Below are positions 27,204-37,010 of a DNA stretch of 64,000 nucleotides, piece after piece (within the stretch, counting starts at the first letter, position 1; the number at the start of each line of letters is the position of its first letter). The notes under the pieces are model-generated. The model was not told the origin of the DNA, ran no database searches, and saw only the letters and a program-made list of their open reading frames with translations. Source of the stretch: Calothrix sp. MO_167.B12 (GTDB lineage Bacteria > Cyanobacteriota > Cyanobacteriia > Cyanobacteriales > Nostocaceae); NCBI GenBank assembly GCA_030066045.1, contig JASJCJ010000007.1:44532-108531 (forward strand), in the 5' to 3' direction. A program made the translations under genes and the position numbers.

Positions 27204-28262
27204 ATGGGTGTCTCCTCAAGCGATCCTCTTTTGCTCAGAGCAGCTCGTGGTGAAGTCTTAGACCGTCCTCCAGTATGGATGATGCGACAAGCAGGACGGT
27301 ATATGAAGGCTTATAGAGACTTGCGAGAAAAGTATCCTTCTTTTCGCGATCGCTCGGAAATACCCGAAGTAGCGATTGAAGTCTCTTTGCAGCCTTGGAA
27401 GGCTTTTCAACCAGATGGTGTAATTTTATTCTCGGATATTGTCACACCGCTGCCCGGACTAGGTATTGAAATGGACGTAGCGGAAGGTAAAGGACCAATT
27501 ATTGCTTCCCCGATCCGCACTCAACAACAAGTTGATAATTTACGTCCCCTAGAACCTGAAGAATCTTTGCCATTCATTAAAACCATTTTGCAATCTTTGC
27601 GCCAAGAAGTTGGCAACAAATCTACTGTATTAGGTTTTGTGGGTGCGCCGTGGACTTTAGCCGCCTATGTGGTAGAAGGTAAGGGCTCGAAAACTTACTC
27701 CATTATCAAAAATATGGCGTTCACCGATCCGACAATGTTACACCAATTTTTAGGTAAACTTGCGGACGCGATCGCTACCTATGCACGTTACCAAATTGAC
27801 TGCGGTGCCCAAGTAATCCAACTGTTTGATTCTTGGGCAGGACAATTAAGTCCCCAAGATTACGAAACCTTTGCCTTACCTTATCAAAAACGGGTGTTTC
27901 AACAAATAAGACAAACCCACCCCGACACACCATTAATTTTATTGGTGAGCGGTAGTGCTGGTTTATTGGAGCGAATGGCAAAATCCGGTGCAGATATTAT
28001 CACTGTTGATTGGACAGTAGATATGGCAGATGCACGGGCAAGATTGGGCACACATATGAAAGTCCAAGGTAATCTTGACCCAGGGGTGCTATTTGGTTCC
28101 CAGGAATTTATCCGCGATCGCATCTATGATACTGTGCGTAAAGCCGGTCATGGCGGTCATATTCTTAACCTCGGTCATGGTGTTCTACCCAGTACCCCAG
28201 AGGAGAATGTAAAATTCTTCTTTGAAACAGCTAAACAAATTAGTTTGGCAACTGCTGCGTGA
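27204..28262 (+). CDS. hemE: Uroporphyrinogen decarboxylase
   Basis: 352 residues, full length. HemE removes four carboxyl groups from uroporphyrinogen III to give coproporphyrinogen III, on the way to haem and chlorophyll. Signature blocks are [13 protein letters not shown] near the N-terminus, [16 protein letters not shown] in the middle, the catalytic Asp in LFSDIVTPL and [12 protein letters not shown] at the end. Next on the same strand is an epimerase gene after about 110 bases. Confidence 0.97.
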   Translation: MGVSSSDPLLLRAARGEVLDRPPVWMMRQAGRYMKAYRDLREKYPSFRDRSEIPEVAIEVSLQPWKAFQPDGVILFSDIVTPLPGLGIEMDVAEGKGPIIASPIRTQQQVDNLRPLEPEESLPFIKTILQSLRQEVGNKSTVLGFVGAPWTLAAYVVEGKGSKTYSIIKNMAFTDPTMLHQFLGKLADAIATYARYQIDCGAQVIQLFDSWAGQLSPQDYETFALPYQKRVFQQIRQTHPDTPLILLVSGSAGLLERMAKSGADIITVDWTVDMADARARLGTHMKVQGNLDPGVLFGSQEFIRDRIYDTVRKAGHGGHILNLGHGVLPSTPEENVKFFFETAKQISLATAA

Positions 28263-28376
28263 AACAATGTACGTTAGTTGTTAGTCATTAGTTGTTGGTT
28301 GTTAACCAGCACTTACTACCTTATAGAACCCAAGTACTAAACTGAGAACTAATAGCTAATCACTAATAACTAACCT

Positions 28377-29333
28377 ATGAATCAAAAGCGGATTTTACTT
28401 ACTGGTGCTAGTGGGTGTATCGGTCATTACCTGAGCGAAACCTTGATTCAGGATACAAATCATGAACTATATTTACTGGTAAGAAATCCCAAAAAGCTAC
28501 AAGTAAATACCCAAGCCCGTCCTGGTATCCATGTTTTACAGGTTGATATGGCAGACATTAATCAGCTTGCCGACCTATTAAAAACCATAGATATAGCTGT
28601 ACTAACTGCAACAGCTTGGGGTGGTGAAAATACTTATGATATTAATGTCAATAAGACCCTAGAGTTGATAAATCTGCTGGATGTAGAGAAGTGCGAACAG
28701 GTAATATACTTTTCTACAGCCAGTGTATTAGGACGTAACAACCAACCCCTTCCCGAGGCGGGGGAACTAGGTACAGATTATATTAGCTCCAAGTACGATT
28801 GCTTGCAGAAAATAAATCAACTAGCGATCGCTTCTAAAGTTACCACAATTTATCCTACTTTAGTGTTGGGTGGCGATGCCAAAAAACCCTACTCCCACCT
28901 GACAACAGGCATTCCTGAAGTTACTAAATATATCAATATTATTCGTTTCCTCCAAGCAGATGGTAGCTTTCACTTCATCCACGGTAAAGATATTGCCACT
29001 GTAGTCAGATACTTAATAGAAAACCCAGATACCACTAAAAATTTAAATAAATTAGTTTTAGGACAAAATCCTCTTACTGCCAACCAAGCCATAGAAGCAG
29101 TATGCGCCTACCTGGGTAAAAAAATTTACTTTCGTATTCCCCTATCATTATCATTGGCGAATCTGATCATTGCCATATTTCGCATTCAAATGGCAGCCTG
29201 GGATCGTTTCTGTATGAACTATCGCCATTTTACCTATAACCACTTTATTAACCCCAGTAGTTTTGGCTTACCTAACTACTGTGCGACGATGGAAGATGTG
29301 TTGAAAATTAGTGGTGTAGAATCTGACTCCTAA
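28377..29333 (+). CDS. NAD-dependent epimerase/dehydratase (extended SDR)
   Basis: 318 residues. The Rossmann motif TGASGCIGHYLSETL binds NAD(P), and the YISSKYD segment gives the YxxxK catalytic pair with Ser in YFSTASV. The C-terminal third is variable and hydrophobic. Substrates of this branch are sugars or lipids and cannot be deduced. The start ATG is preceded by an AT-rich stretch with TTAGTTGTTAG-type repeats. No functional partner is adjacent except hemE upstream. Confidence 0.85.
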   Translation: MNQKRILLTGASGCIGHYLSETLIQDTNHELYLLVRNPKKLQVNTQARPGIHVLQVDMADINQLADLLKTIDIAVLTATAWGGENTYDINVNKTLELINLLDVEKCEQVIYFSTASVLGRNNQPLPEAGELGTDYISSKYDCLQKINQLAIASKVTTIYPTLVLGGDAKKPYSHLTTGIPEVTKYINIIRFLQADGSFHFIHGKDIATVVRYLIENPDTTKNLNKLVLGQNPLTANQAIEAVCAYLGKKIYFRIPLSLSLANLIIAIFRIQMAAWDRFCMNYRHFTYNHFINPSSFGLPNYCATMEDVLKISGVESDS

Positions 29334-29608
29334 AAATCTGTCATTGATCCCTAACAAAAATATCTTTACAAAATCTTTATCTTTTCGGAGTTAGATACTG
29401 AGTAAAAGTAAAAACTTGGTAAAGAAAAACCCAAATATCCTGAGTATCTAATTTAGTTATGGTATAACAGGCTCTGTATGATCAGTAAAATCACACAATA
29501 AGGCGGCATTTATTTTGGTGATGGTGTGCCCTAAAACACAAGTGGTGATGACCTACAAATAGCGATCACATAATTGAAACTAGCCAAAATTAGCTCATAA
29601 AAACCAAT

Positions 29609-30697
29609 ATGAAAAACCAATGTTTGGTAGCAGGATTTGTTTTCTTGTGTTGTTTTTCACCCTTGAAAGCTTATGCCGCTAAATTTACCAGTCTTTACTT
29701 TTTTGGGGATAGTCTGGTTGATACCGGCAATACTTTTACTGCCACTCAAGGAGCTATTCCCCCTAGTCCACCATACTTTGAGGGACGATTTTCCAATGGT
29801 GAGATTTGGGTAGATAAACTAGCAAGCAAACTAGGATTAGAATCCCCTACGTTATTCACAAATGTGCTACAGGGTGCAATACCAGTAGATGGGATTAACT
29901 ATGGTTTTGGTGGAGCCACCACCACAGAAAAAAATACTATTTCCCTCACTTTTGACATACCGGGACTACCTGGTTTACAGCAACAAATTCAAGCATTTAC
30001 TAATCCCCTAATTACTAACAATCAGTCAGCCGATGCCGATGCCCTCTATATCCTTTGGGCTGGTGCCAATGATTACAATCCCACCAATGCACCTCCAGAC
30101 AAATTTACGCCATTCACTACCACTGATACAACTATTAGTAATTTGGATAATGCCCTGGCAAAGCTAGCTCAGGTTGGGGTAAAGAATCTGATGCTGGTAA
30201 ACTTACCAGATTTGGGTAATATACCAGTGGCTCGTCAATTAGATACATTGATTCCTGGTACTACCCAAAGACTAAATGAGTTAACCGCCAAGCATAATCA
30301 AGAATTGTCAGGGTTAGTTGACAAGTATAAACAAGACCTGAACATTATTTCTGTTGACGTCAACTCCCTATTTAAAAATGCTGCAAATTTAGGCTTTACC
30401 AATGTCAGCGATCCTTGTCTGGCTAGCCTAGATCCCCTAATTATATGCGATCGCCCAGACTTATATACATTTTGGGATATCCAGCATCCAACGGCTGCTG
30501 CTCACGAAAAATTAGCAGATTTGGCATTTAAATCGATTCCCAAACATGGAACAGTGCCAGAACCTGGCACTGTGTTGGGTTTGCTCGGATTGGGCGCTGT
30601 GGGTGTCCTTGGAGCCATCAAACGTAAACAAAAACAATCAGATTCTATGGGCAAAAGTCCTCTACTTGCGGTGCGATCGTCTAACATCCACAAGTAA
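29609..30697 (+). CDS. SGNH/GDSL lipase or esterase with PEP-CTERM sorting signal
   Basis: 362 residues. A signal peptide (1-23, ending YAAK), then GDSL block I FFGDSLVDTGN with the nucleophile Ser, block III WAGANDY and block V DIQHPTAAAHE with Asp and His. Near the C-terminus is VPEPGT followed by a hydrophobic helix and KRKQKQ, a PEP-CTERM signal handled by exosortase. It is thus an exported, surface-sorted esterase. The window also contains an HpsJ-like protein, a family linked to cyanoexosortases, which fits. About 20 residues follow the usual basic end of the signal. Confidence 0.9.
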   Translation: MKNQCLVAGFVFLCCFSPLKAYAAKFTSLYFFGDSLVDTGNTFTATQGAIPPSPPYFEGRFSNGEIWVDKLASKLGLESPTLFTNVLQGAIPVDGINYGFGGATTTEKNTISLTFDIPGLPGLQQQIQAFTNPLITNNQSADADALYILWAGANDYNPTNAPPDKFTPFTTTDTTISNLDNALAKLAQVGVKNLMLVNLPDLGNIPVARQLDTLIPGTTQRLNELTAKHNQELSGLVDKYKQDLNIISVDVNSLFKNAANLGFTNVSDPCLASLDPLIICDRPDLYTFWDIQHPTAAAHEKLADLAFKSIPKHGTVPEPGTVLGLLGLGAVGVLGAIKRKQKQSDSMGKSPLLAVRSSNIHK

Positions 30698-30728
30698 AGA
30701 AAGATACCATTATTTTTGTTGTGATAGT

Positions 30729-30876
30729 TAGGGTCTGCTGAATAAGTATAAAACATTGATTTATCAATGCTTTTGGGCTATTTTTTGGTAAATAAGTGTA
30801 TAGAAACCCATAGGCTGTAACTATTGCCTATTCCCTATTCCCTACCTCCACCAAAAGACTTTTTCAGCAACCCCTA
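30729..30876. mobile_element. MITE family A, copy 2 (short form)
   Basis: 148 bp. Starts TAGGGTCTGCTGAATAAGTA and ends AGACTTTTTCAGCAACCCCTA, matching both ends of the copies at 23642 and 46966, while the interior is short and different apart from CCACCAAAAGACTT near the right end. It lies 30 bases after the GDSL hydrolase gene. Confidence 0.75.
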
Positions 30877-30925
30877 CTTATTTATACAGTGGACAATGCT
30901 AGGTATTTCCCACCTTATATTTGTC

Positions 30926-31720
30926 TCAACCAGTACGAGGAATACGCTCAATTTCAGCATAACCACTGAATACCAGTTGTTTCCCTTGGGTTTCTAGACG
31001 GTTGAGCCGCATTTTCACCCCATCAAGGTCGAAACGATCTAAATCAACCATATTATCTAAAATTTCTACTAGTGCCGTACTTAAGGTTTGTGATCTTTCC
31101 CTTTGTGCTTCTGGTACACTATCTAGATTGATTTCGGGATTTTGGAAAGATACCCGTCGCCGTTTCTCAATAGCAACACTTACGGTCATATTTAGGGGTA
31201 CTAACTCACCATTACCTAAGTTTGCCTGTGCGAGTATCTGTAAACGATTTTCTGGCAATAGCTGCACCTTTACTTCTGTAAAAGAAACAGGCTTACCATC
31301 AGATAATTCGTTCAAACTAGGTAAATTCAGATTAATTAAGCGTTTTTTGACTAATTCAGCTTGAAAAGAATTATTAATACCTACTTCAGATAGTACTACT
31401 TGGGCAATAGCTTGGGTAGGTTGCTTCAGACTTAGTTTGCCACTCATTACCGAACCGAAGTCAATGGCAACAGCATCAGTTTCAAAGGACATTTCCTCAA
31501 CTGCAAACTCCCTGCGTATTACCAAACCACGACCATTCATTTTAAAGCTGTCAATGCTGCCTTGCAAAAGCTTGCTAGAGGGATAGCAGCGGACAGATAC
31601 ATCCACCGACTCGCTTTGGGAAAACAAGTGGCGAATAGTTTGGCTTGCAACTGTGTTGAGCATCTTTTCCCCCCAGTCCGTGCCTTTGGATTCTGTAAAA
31701 CCAGTTAGTCCGCCGAACAT
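30926..31720 (-). CDS. DUF2993 domain protein
   Basis: 264 residues. The N-terminal part (MLNTVASQTIRHLFSQSESV) and the repeated beta-rich LATE-like pattern (SFETDAVAIDFGSVMSGKL, QPTQAIAQVVLSE) fit DUF2993, a lipid-binding-like cyanobacterial family whose function is unknown. No signal peptide is evident. The true start may be the Met at residue 20 (MLNTVA, about position 31663), because the first 19 residues lack family resemblance. Confidence 0.8.
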   Translation of the reverse strand: MFGGLTGFTESKGTDWGEKMLNTVASQTIRHLFSQSESVDVSVRCYPSSKLLQGSIDSFKMNGRGLVIRREFAVEEMSFETDAVAIDFGSVMSGKLSLKQPTQAIAQVVLSEVGINNSFQAELVKKRLINLNLPSLNELSDGKPVSFTEVKVQLLPENRLQILAQANLGNGELVPLNMTVSVAIEKRRRVSFQNPEINLDSVPEAQRERSQTLSTALVEILDNMVDLDRFDLDGVKMRLNRLETQGKQLVFSGYAEIERIPRTG

Positions 31721-33050
31721 TTGAGTCTAATTCTCTAGAAGTTCTTTGTACTTTTGTAACAAATTGTGAAGAATAGAGCAACTATCTAGAGATTTATTTT
31801 GCTAATGATGGTGAGTGAAATAGTTGATGAGTTGGATTTGGCTGGCAATCCAGGTAAATCAGGACTCACCCTTTCAGTAGTTGTTCATAGGGGAAACCAC
31901 GCCATTTGCACTCTTAGTGAGAAACCACGCCAGTTCCTCCATTTGGGGAGACCCCAAAACCGGACTGGCTCCACAAGACCGCAATGGCTCCCCAATACCA
32001 CACTACCTCACTACTGCAATGGCTCAAAATACATCTTTTCGTTCTTGGTCACATCTTCCTTCTTACCCAGGGAGTTAAATACCAGTATCAGTCGAGAAAC
32101 TTAACTAATTTAAGTATCTGTAAAGTTTGTCTGCATTCAAGTTACTTCTATTTTTTTCGTTTATGATTGGCATGGTACACATACAACATAATTGATGTTG
32201 TTTAACTTTTCTTATCTTTTACTTAATAATTAGATAAATTTAATTTAGTCTTAGTAGTTATATAGTAGTCTGCCGAGGAAATGGTGAGCAATCAGCGATC
32301 ACCAATTACTAAAAGTTCATCTTTGTGTTTGCTTGTTCCTAAGATTTTTCATTGCTGGAGTGGTAGTCCATAAACCCTGAAAAAGCACTCACTTGATCGC
32401 AAATTTTGTAGTGACAAGAATCACGAGTGGCTATGATTAAGATCCTATATTTACCAGCTATAAATCCACATAATTATAAGTACTGAACTCTAGCCGAGTC
32501 ATTAATAGGGAACACACTAATTGCCGACAGTATCTTCCTATGGATCTGTCGGCTTTTTGCTGTTCGTTTACTTTTTGACACTCTGCGCCCTAAGTAGAAA
32601 ATAGTTGTTAGTTGTTAGTTGATGGTTGACAGCTTAGGCATGGGAGCTGCACTCGAGATATTTTCATGGGCAGGTTGTGGTATTTGACCGTGTAGACGCG
32701 CGAAGCGTGGCTTCTCGCAGAGTGGGACTAGCTTGAAAATAGGGAGTTCGGAGTTCGGAGTAGGGGCGCATTGCGTGCGCCCTTGAGGAGTTAGTCACAA
32801 AGCATTTTCATGGGCAGGTTGTGGGATTTTACCGTGGGGAACTGCCTTGTGCCCCTGGCTCCTGGCTATATTAAATTTCCCCACAATCATTGTGTAACCT
32901 GACAAATAAATGCCATAGCCACAACTGAATGTGGGGAAGTTGATTCTTAAAATCAGGTGTGGTAAGAGTCCTCTGGTGGAAGAAAGATAGATGTTAAGTA
33001 ACGCTTCCCAAGGGATTTGCCCCAGGAGGCTAACATAACTAATTTGCTTT
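31721..33050. other. 1.3-kb intergenic region with a lone terminator and direct repeats
   Basis: No convincing gene. 31800-32100 has several overlapping frames made of repeated words such as GCAATGGCTC and TTGGGGAGACCCCAA. A terminator-like hairpin lies at 32523-32558. A 33-base word (core TTTTCATGGGCAGGTTGTGG) occurs in direct orientation at 32660-32692 and 32804-32836. 32764-32782 is a GGGCGCA hairpin. Confidence 0.55.
32523..32558 (+). terminator. Rho-independent terminator-like hairpin with no gene upstream
   Basis: GCCGACAG (32523-32530) pairs with CTGTCGGC (32546-32553), loop of 15 bases, followed by TTTTTGC. No protein gene ends on the plus strand within 1.8 kb upstream, so it may mark the 3' end of a small RNA transcribed from about 32250-32520. 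Confidence 0.55.
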
Positions 33051-33536
33051 TTAGGACATTCCTTGAATAATGAAATCAAAGTATGGAGCTGTTTCAGCGC
33101 CATCTTCCTTATTTAGTAGATCCAGGGAAGCCATTTTCAAGGACTTGATTGCTTCTACCATTCCCGCTAGGGGCACGCCCAAAGAATTATACATTTCCCG
33201 CGCTCCCAACAAACCAATAGATTCAATTGGTTCTTTATCACCACTCAGTACACCATAGGTAACAAGTCGTAAGTACCAACCGAAATCACGGATACATTGG
33301 GCACGTTCCCGTTTTCCGTAAGCATTACCACCTGGGGCAATAAAGTCAGGGCGTTTTTGCCACAATTGTCTAGTTGCTTCTTGTACTATTTTCTTTTCAT
33401 TTTCAGTCAGGGTAGAGACGATACGCATCCGTTGTTCCCCTGTTTTCAAGAAGTCTTGAATATTTTTTAACTCACCGCTACTAGGGTAGCGCAATTCATC
33501 GTCAGCTTTGAGAATAACTTGGCTTACTACAGTCAT
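33051..33536 (-). CDS. apcD: Allophycocyanin alpha-B subunit ApcD
   Basis: 161 residues, full length. ApcD is a minor core phycobiliprotein of the phycobilisome that passes energy to chlorophyll, mainly photosystem I. The start ([20 protein letters not shown]), the chromophore region with phycocyanobilin Cys in [17 protein letters not shown], and the end ([15 protein letters not shown]) match ApcD rather than ApcA. It stands alone on the minus strand, as usual for apcD. The 310 bases upstream are dominated by heptamer repeats. Confidence 0.95.
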   Translation of the reverse strand: MTVVSQVILKADDELRYPSSGELKNIQDFLKTGEQRMRIVSTLTENEKKIVQEATRQLWQKRPDFIAPGGNAYGKRERAQCIRDFGWYLRLVTYGVLSGDKEPIESIGLLGAREMYNSLGVPLAGMVEAIKSLKMASLDLLNKEDGAETAPYFDFIIQGMS

Positions 33537-33847
33537 GATTTTTGTAATGACATGAAATCTTATTTGCTAGTTTAGCGACTCTCTGGCACACAAGGGAAGG
33601 AGTTCGGAGTTCGGAGTTCGGAGTTCGGAGTTCGGAGTAGGGGCGAGGTTTCCCCGCCCGGGGTGAAGGAGGATGAGTAGGGGCGCTGCGGCTTGCGCCC
33701 AGGAGGGAAGGAGGGAAGGAGTGGAGGAGTGGGGGAGTGGGGGAGTGGAGGAGTGGAGGAGTGGAGGAGGGATGAGATGATGAGTTGATGGGATGATGAG
33801 GTGATGTATAACAATCCAAAATCTAAAATCCAAAATCCAAAATTGAT
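33537..33847. repeat. Simple-sequence and heptamer tract between apcD and rlmD
   Basis: GGAGTTC x5.7 at 33599-33638, then GGGGCGAGG and GGGCGC words, then GGAGGAGTGGGGGAGTGG-type repeats at 33700-33790 and TGATGAG repeats up to 33806. The tract fills the whole divergent region, leaving little room for fixed promoters. Long minus-strand frames here are artefacts of the repeats. Confidence 0.85.
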
Positions 33848-35224
33848 ATGGCTAATTGGCAACAAGGTGAATTAATCGAAATTGATATTACCAATCTCAG
33901 TGATAATGGTGATGGGGTAGGACGTTGGCAAGGGCGGGTAGTGTTTGTACCTGATACTGTTGTTGGCGATCGCATTATGGTTCGTTTGCTACATACAAAA
34001 CGCCAATATGGTTATGGAAAACTGGAAAAATTGCTCCAACCATCCCCCCACCGTATCCGACCTAGTTGTATTGTGGCTGACAAGTGTGGCGGTTGTCAGT
34101 GGCAACATATCAATTATGATTACCAATTACAAGCTAAACGCAACCAAGTAATCCAAGCTCTAGAACGGATTGGTGGCTTTGATCAAGTATCTGTAGATCC
34201 CGTCCTCCCTGCACCATCTCCTTTCCACTACCGCAATAAAGCGACCTATCCCCTAGGATTATCCACAACCGGAAATGTACAAGCTGGGTACTACCAAAAA
34301 GGCAGCCATAAATTAATTAATTTGAACCAATGTCCAGTGCAGGACTCTCGTTTAAATCCATTACTGGCAGAAATTAAACAAGATATTCAAAAGCGCGGTT
34401 GGCAAATATACGACGAACGGCGACATCAAGGACAAATCCGCCATCTGAGCTTACGCATTGGTCGTCGCACTGGGGAGATTTTACTCACCCTAGTAGCAAG
34501 ATCGAATAACATACCAGGTATTGAGGAACAAGCACAAGAGTGGTTAGACCACTATCCCCCATTAGTAGGAGTAATGTTAAACCTGAATGGCGATCGCACT
34601 AATGCCATTTTTGGCAAGTCAACCCACTGCGTTGCTGGAGTTCCCTATCTGCGAGAACAATTTGCTGGTTTGGAATTCCAGATACGAGGTGATACTTTTT
34701 TCCAAGTTTACACAGAAACAGCCGAAGCCCTACTGGAGGTGATTCAATCCCAACTGAATTTACAAGGTGATGAGGTACTAGTTGATGCCTACTGCGGCAT
34801 TGGCACCTTAACTTTACCCTTAGCAAAACAAGTACGCCAAGTTACCGGATTGGAAATCCAAGGTTCAGCAGTGGCACAAGCGACTTTCAACGCCCAACAC
34901 AATGGCATTGAGAATGTTAACTTTCATGTGGGAACAGTAGAAAAATTACTACCCCAAATGACAATTAAGCCAGATATTGTGTTGCTCGATCCACCCCGTA
35001 AAGGATGCGATCGCACCGTAATTGAAACCTTACGACTCTCAAAACCCAATTGCATAGTCTACGTAAGTTGTAAAGCAGCCACCCTGGGACGTGACCTCAA
35101 ATTACTTTGCCAAGATGGTATGTACACCCTCAAGCGCGTACAACCTGCGGATTTTTTTCCCCAAACTTCACACGTGGAAGTGGCTGCCTTCTTGGTACTG
35201 TCCCCCTTTGGTAAAGATACTTAA
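33848..35224 (+). CDS. rlmD: 23S rRNA (uracil-5-)-methyltransferase RlmD/RumA type
   Basis: 458 residues. The enzyme methylates C5 of a conserved uracil in 23S rRNA. An N-terminal TRAM domain (5-65) is followed by the [4Fe-4S] cysteines (CIVADKCGGCQW plus the Cys in NQCPVQ), and the SAM site DAYCGIGTLTLPLAKQ. The catalytic Cys is in YVSCKAATLGRDL after LDPPRKGCDRTV. All key residues are present. Which of the RumA/RumB-type uridines is modified cannot be settled from sequence. Confidence 0.93.
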   Translation: MANWQQGELIEIDITNLSDNGDGVGRWQGRVVFVPDTVVGDRIMVRLLHTKRQYGYGKLEKLLQPSPHRIRPSCIVADKCGGCQWQHINYDYQLQAKRNQVIQALERIGGFDQVSVDPVLPAPSPFHYRNKATYPLGLSTTGNVQAGYYQKGSHKLINLNQCPVQDSRLNPLLAEIKQDIQKRGWQIYDERRHQGQIRHLSLRIGRRTGEILLTLVARSNNIPGIEEQAQEWLDHYPPLVGVMLNLNGDRTNAIFGKSTHCVAGVPYLREQFAGLEFQIRGDTFFQVYTETAEALLEVIQSQLNLQGDEVLVDAYCGIGTLTLPLAKQVRQVTGLEIQGSAVAQATFNAQHNGIENVNFHVGTVEKLLPQMTIKPDIVLLDPPRKGCDRTVIETLRLSKPNCIVYVSCKAATLGRDLKLLCQDGMYTLKRVQPADFFPQTSHVEVAAFLVLSPFGKDT

Positions 35225-35640
35225 GCTTAAGTACACAATCATCTTTACAATTAGTAGTCTAATGCATAGTGAAAATGCTAGAATCGAACTAAGCCAAAAT
35301 ATATAATTCTTTTTTTGCAAAAACTTTAAAGTTGCATCGGCTCTTAAAGATATGAACAAGGTTGTTGAAAGTGCAAATTAGTACACATAAGAGGAGACAA
35401 AACTCTAAAAAACTATAAAGCATCTTTCTAAAGTGATGGAGGCTTTTTAAATTTAATGACTACTGTTACCCATGAGAGCAACCATTCATTATTATTTAAA
35501 GTCAATGCTCCCTAGCATTTTCAAAATTTAGTTCTCCAGGCGCGAGTTTGTAGAAAACACAACCACCTAACACATAAATCGGGGTGTGAGTGACACCAAA
35601 CTGATGTCTAGCTAACTCTGAAAGCTATGGGGTTTCTCTT
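35225..35640. other. Intergenic region before the anti-sigma type gene
   Basis: 415 AT-rich bases. A tiny frame at 35457-35516 (MTTVTHESNHSLLFKVNAP) lies after a GGAGG 13 bases upstream and could be a leader peptide; support is weak. No other gene, repeat or terminator stands out. Confidence 0.4.
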
Positions 35641-36096
35641 GTGATTACAATTTCACTCCGTCCAGTTGGACGCAACTGGGGCACAATTAGCTTTGCCTCA
35701 ACCCTATATCTCTGTCCAATTTTAGATTTACTCCTGGCAGAGATTCCCGCAAAAATGCAAGCAGAACTGCGTCTAGGACTTCAAGAAGCCCTAGTTAATG
35801 CAGCCAAACATGGTAACAATCTCGATCCTGGGAAAACAGTTATAGTTCGTTTTTCCTTGATTGATGACCGCTATTGGTGGATCATATCAGACCAAGGTAG
35901 GGGTTTTCACCCCGCCTGTAGCCAAGATCAGAATCCCACAGAATATTTACCCCCAGAGGAGTCAGAAAGCGGTAGGGGTTTATGTATTCTGCATCAAATT
36001 TTCGATCAAGTAGAATGGAACCGCAAAGGGACAGAATTAAGACTGTGCAAACAGTTAGAAAACCGACCCCGGATTCCACTACTATCACGTAACTAA
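35641..36096 (+). CDS. Anti-sigma regulatory factor type ATP-binding protein (RsbW/SpoIIAB-like)
   Basis: 151 residues starting with GTG. It has the GHKL ATPase fold: N-box LRLGLQEALVNAAKHGNNL, G1 box ISDQGRGFHP and G2 box ESGRGLCILHQIFDQVEW. Such proteins phosphorylate anti-anti-sigma factors and bind sigma factors in partner-switching systems, or act in other regulation. No anti-anti-sigma (STAS) or PP2C gene is next to it, so the partner is unknown. The GTG start gives the expected N-terminus (ITISLRPVGRNWGTI). Confidence 0.88.
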   Translation: MITISLRPVGRNWGTISFASTLYLCPILDLLLAEIPAKMQAELRLGLQEALVNAAKHGNNLDPGKTVIVRFSLIDDRYWWIISDQGRGFHPACSQDQNPTEYLPPEESESGRGLCILHQIFDQVEWNRKGTELRLCKQLENRPRIPLLSRN

Positions 36097-36110
36097 TACA
36101 AGAAGTAAAA

Positions 36111-36134
36111 AGTCAAAAGTCAAAAGTCAAAAGT
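36111..36134 (+). repeat. Heptamer tandem repeat AGTCAAA x3.4
   Basis: Three perfect units and a partial one, directly after the anti-sigma type gene. Confidence 0.85.
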
Positions 36135-36240
36135 GGGGTACCCTCAAGCATAGCAGAGGGTTGAAAGGGAGAATACTTATTGTTTAACTAAGCTTGTTAC
36201 CGATTTCAGATGGAAAGATTATTGATTTATACACTCTGCT

Positions 36241-36543
36241 TCACTCCCTCACTCCCTCACTCCCTCTCCTCTCCCCGTGAGTCGGACAAGGGGGAGCAGA
36301 AATAGAGCGATTTAACCAGCCACTGGCTTGTTCTAGATGAGCAAGAGCTTCTTCTGGTCTATCCTTTAATAAAAATACCAGAGCTGCTGCCGCTTGTTCA
36401 CTGGCACGAGCTTTGCGGTTAGACTTCAGACGATGCCAATCGTTAGGGGAAATACCAAGTCGATTCATCAGAGCTTGAGCTAGTTCTAAGGTAGTGAAAT
36501 TATTTATATCGGTAGACAAGTGCATATTTTTAGATTCCACCAT
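36241..36543 (-). CDS. Small conserved cyanobacterial protein (DUF6439-like)
   Basis: 100 residues; the first Met is in MVESKNMHLST, and the second Met is an alternative start. A helical core (SPNDWHRLKSNRKARASEQ and AAAALVFLLKDRPEEALAHL) is followed by SISAPPCPTHG. I associate this with a small cyanobacterial family (DUF6439). Function unknown. The C-terminal six residues after THGERR run into simple-sequence DNA (CTCCCTCA repeats at 36241-36270) and may be variable. Confidence 0.6.
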   Translation of the reverse strand: MVESKNMHLSTDINNFTTLELAQALMNRLGISPNDWHRLKSNRKARASEQAAAALVFLLKDRPEEALAHLEQASGWLNRSISAPPCPTHGERRGSEGVRE

Positions 36544-36589
36544 AACTTTTGGGCATACTATCTTTTAAAACTACTTTACTAAATCTTCG

Positions 36590-37009
36590 ATGCAATTGCC
36601 GCAACTACCTGAAGAGCAAAATTCTCACCAGACAGAATTAGAAGCAGAATTTGAGCAAGCACTAACTGATGTAGAAAATTCCCTGGTAGAGCTTCAACAA
36701 CGTTATGCTCAGATTCACAATGACAAACAACGTCAAAGAGAACTAAAGCATCGCCGTGAGGACATCAAACAACAATGGCGTAAAAATCCTCTACCTGAAT
36801 TAAAAATAGAACTGCAACAAATTCAACAGCAGCTGGAAGCTTTAGATAATGCTTTAGGCTTAATGTCCGACAGTTATTTAACAGTTTCTTTTTTAGGTGG
36901 TGGCTTTGTCTTTTCTAAGACGGGTTTACAAGAAGCATTTTGGCAAATCGTCCGCTTTAGTGGATTGGGCGTTATCATAGGCTGGATATTAAAATCTGTT
37001 GTTGGATAA
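36590..37009 (+). CDS. Hypothetical coiled-coil membrane protein upstream of asnS
   Basis: 139 residues. A long coiled coil (about 12-92, rich in Glu, Gln, Leu and Arg) is followed by a C-terminal hydrophobic stretch (about 115-137, [17 protein letters not shown]), so it is likely a tail-anchored membrane protein. I do not recognise a named family. Its stop codon is one base before the ATG of asnS, so the two are almost surely translated from one mRNA. Confidence 0.65.
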   Translation: MQLPQLPEEQNSHQTELEAEFEQALTDVENSLVELQQRYAQIHNDKQRQRELKHRREDIKQQWRKNPLPELKIELQQIQQQLEALDNALGLMSDSYLTVSFLGGGFVFSKTGLQEAFWQIVRFSGLGVIIGWILKSVVG

Positions 37010-37010
37010 T

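Noticed and set aside
31799..32166. Overlapping frames of 60-101 residues
   Set aside because: Built from repeated words and palindromes, several frames at once, no start signal.
32795..33103. 102-residue minus-strand frame at the end of apcD
   Set aside because: Overlaps the apcD 3' end in another frame and continues into repeat DNA; no family content.
33502..33865. Three long minus-strand frames rich in Ser, Pro and His
   Set aside because: They are read-outs of heptamer and simple-sequence repeats in all three phases.
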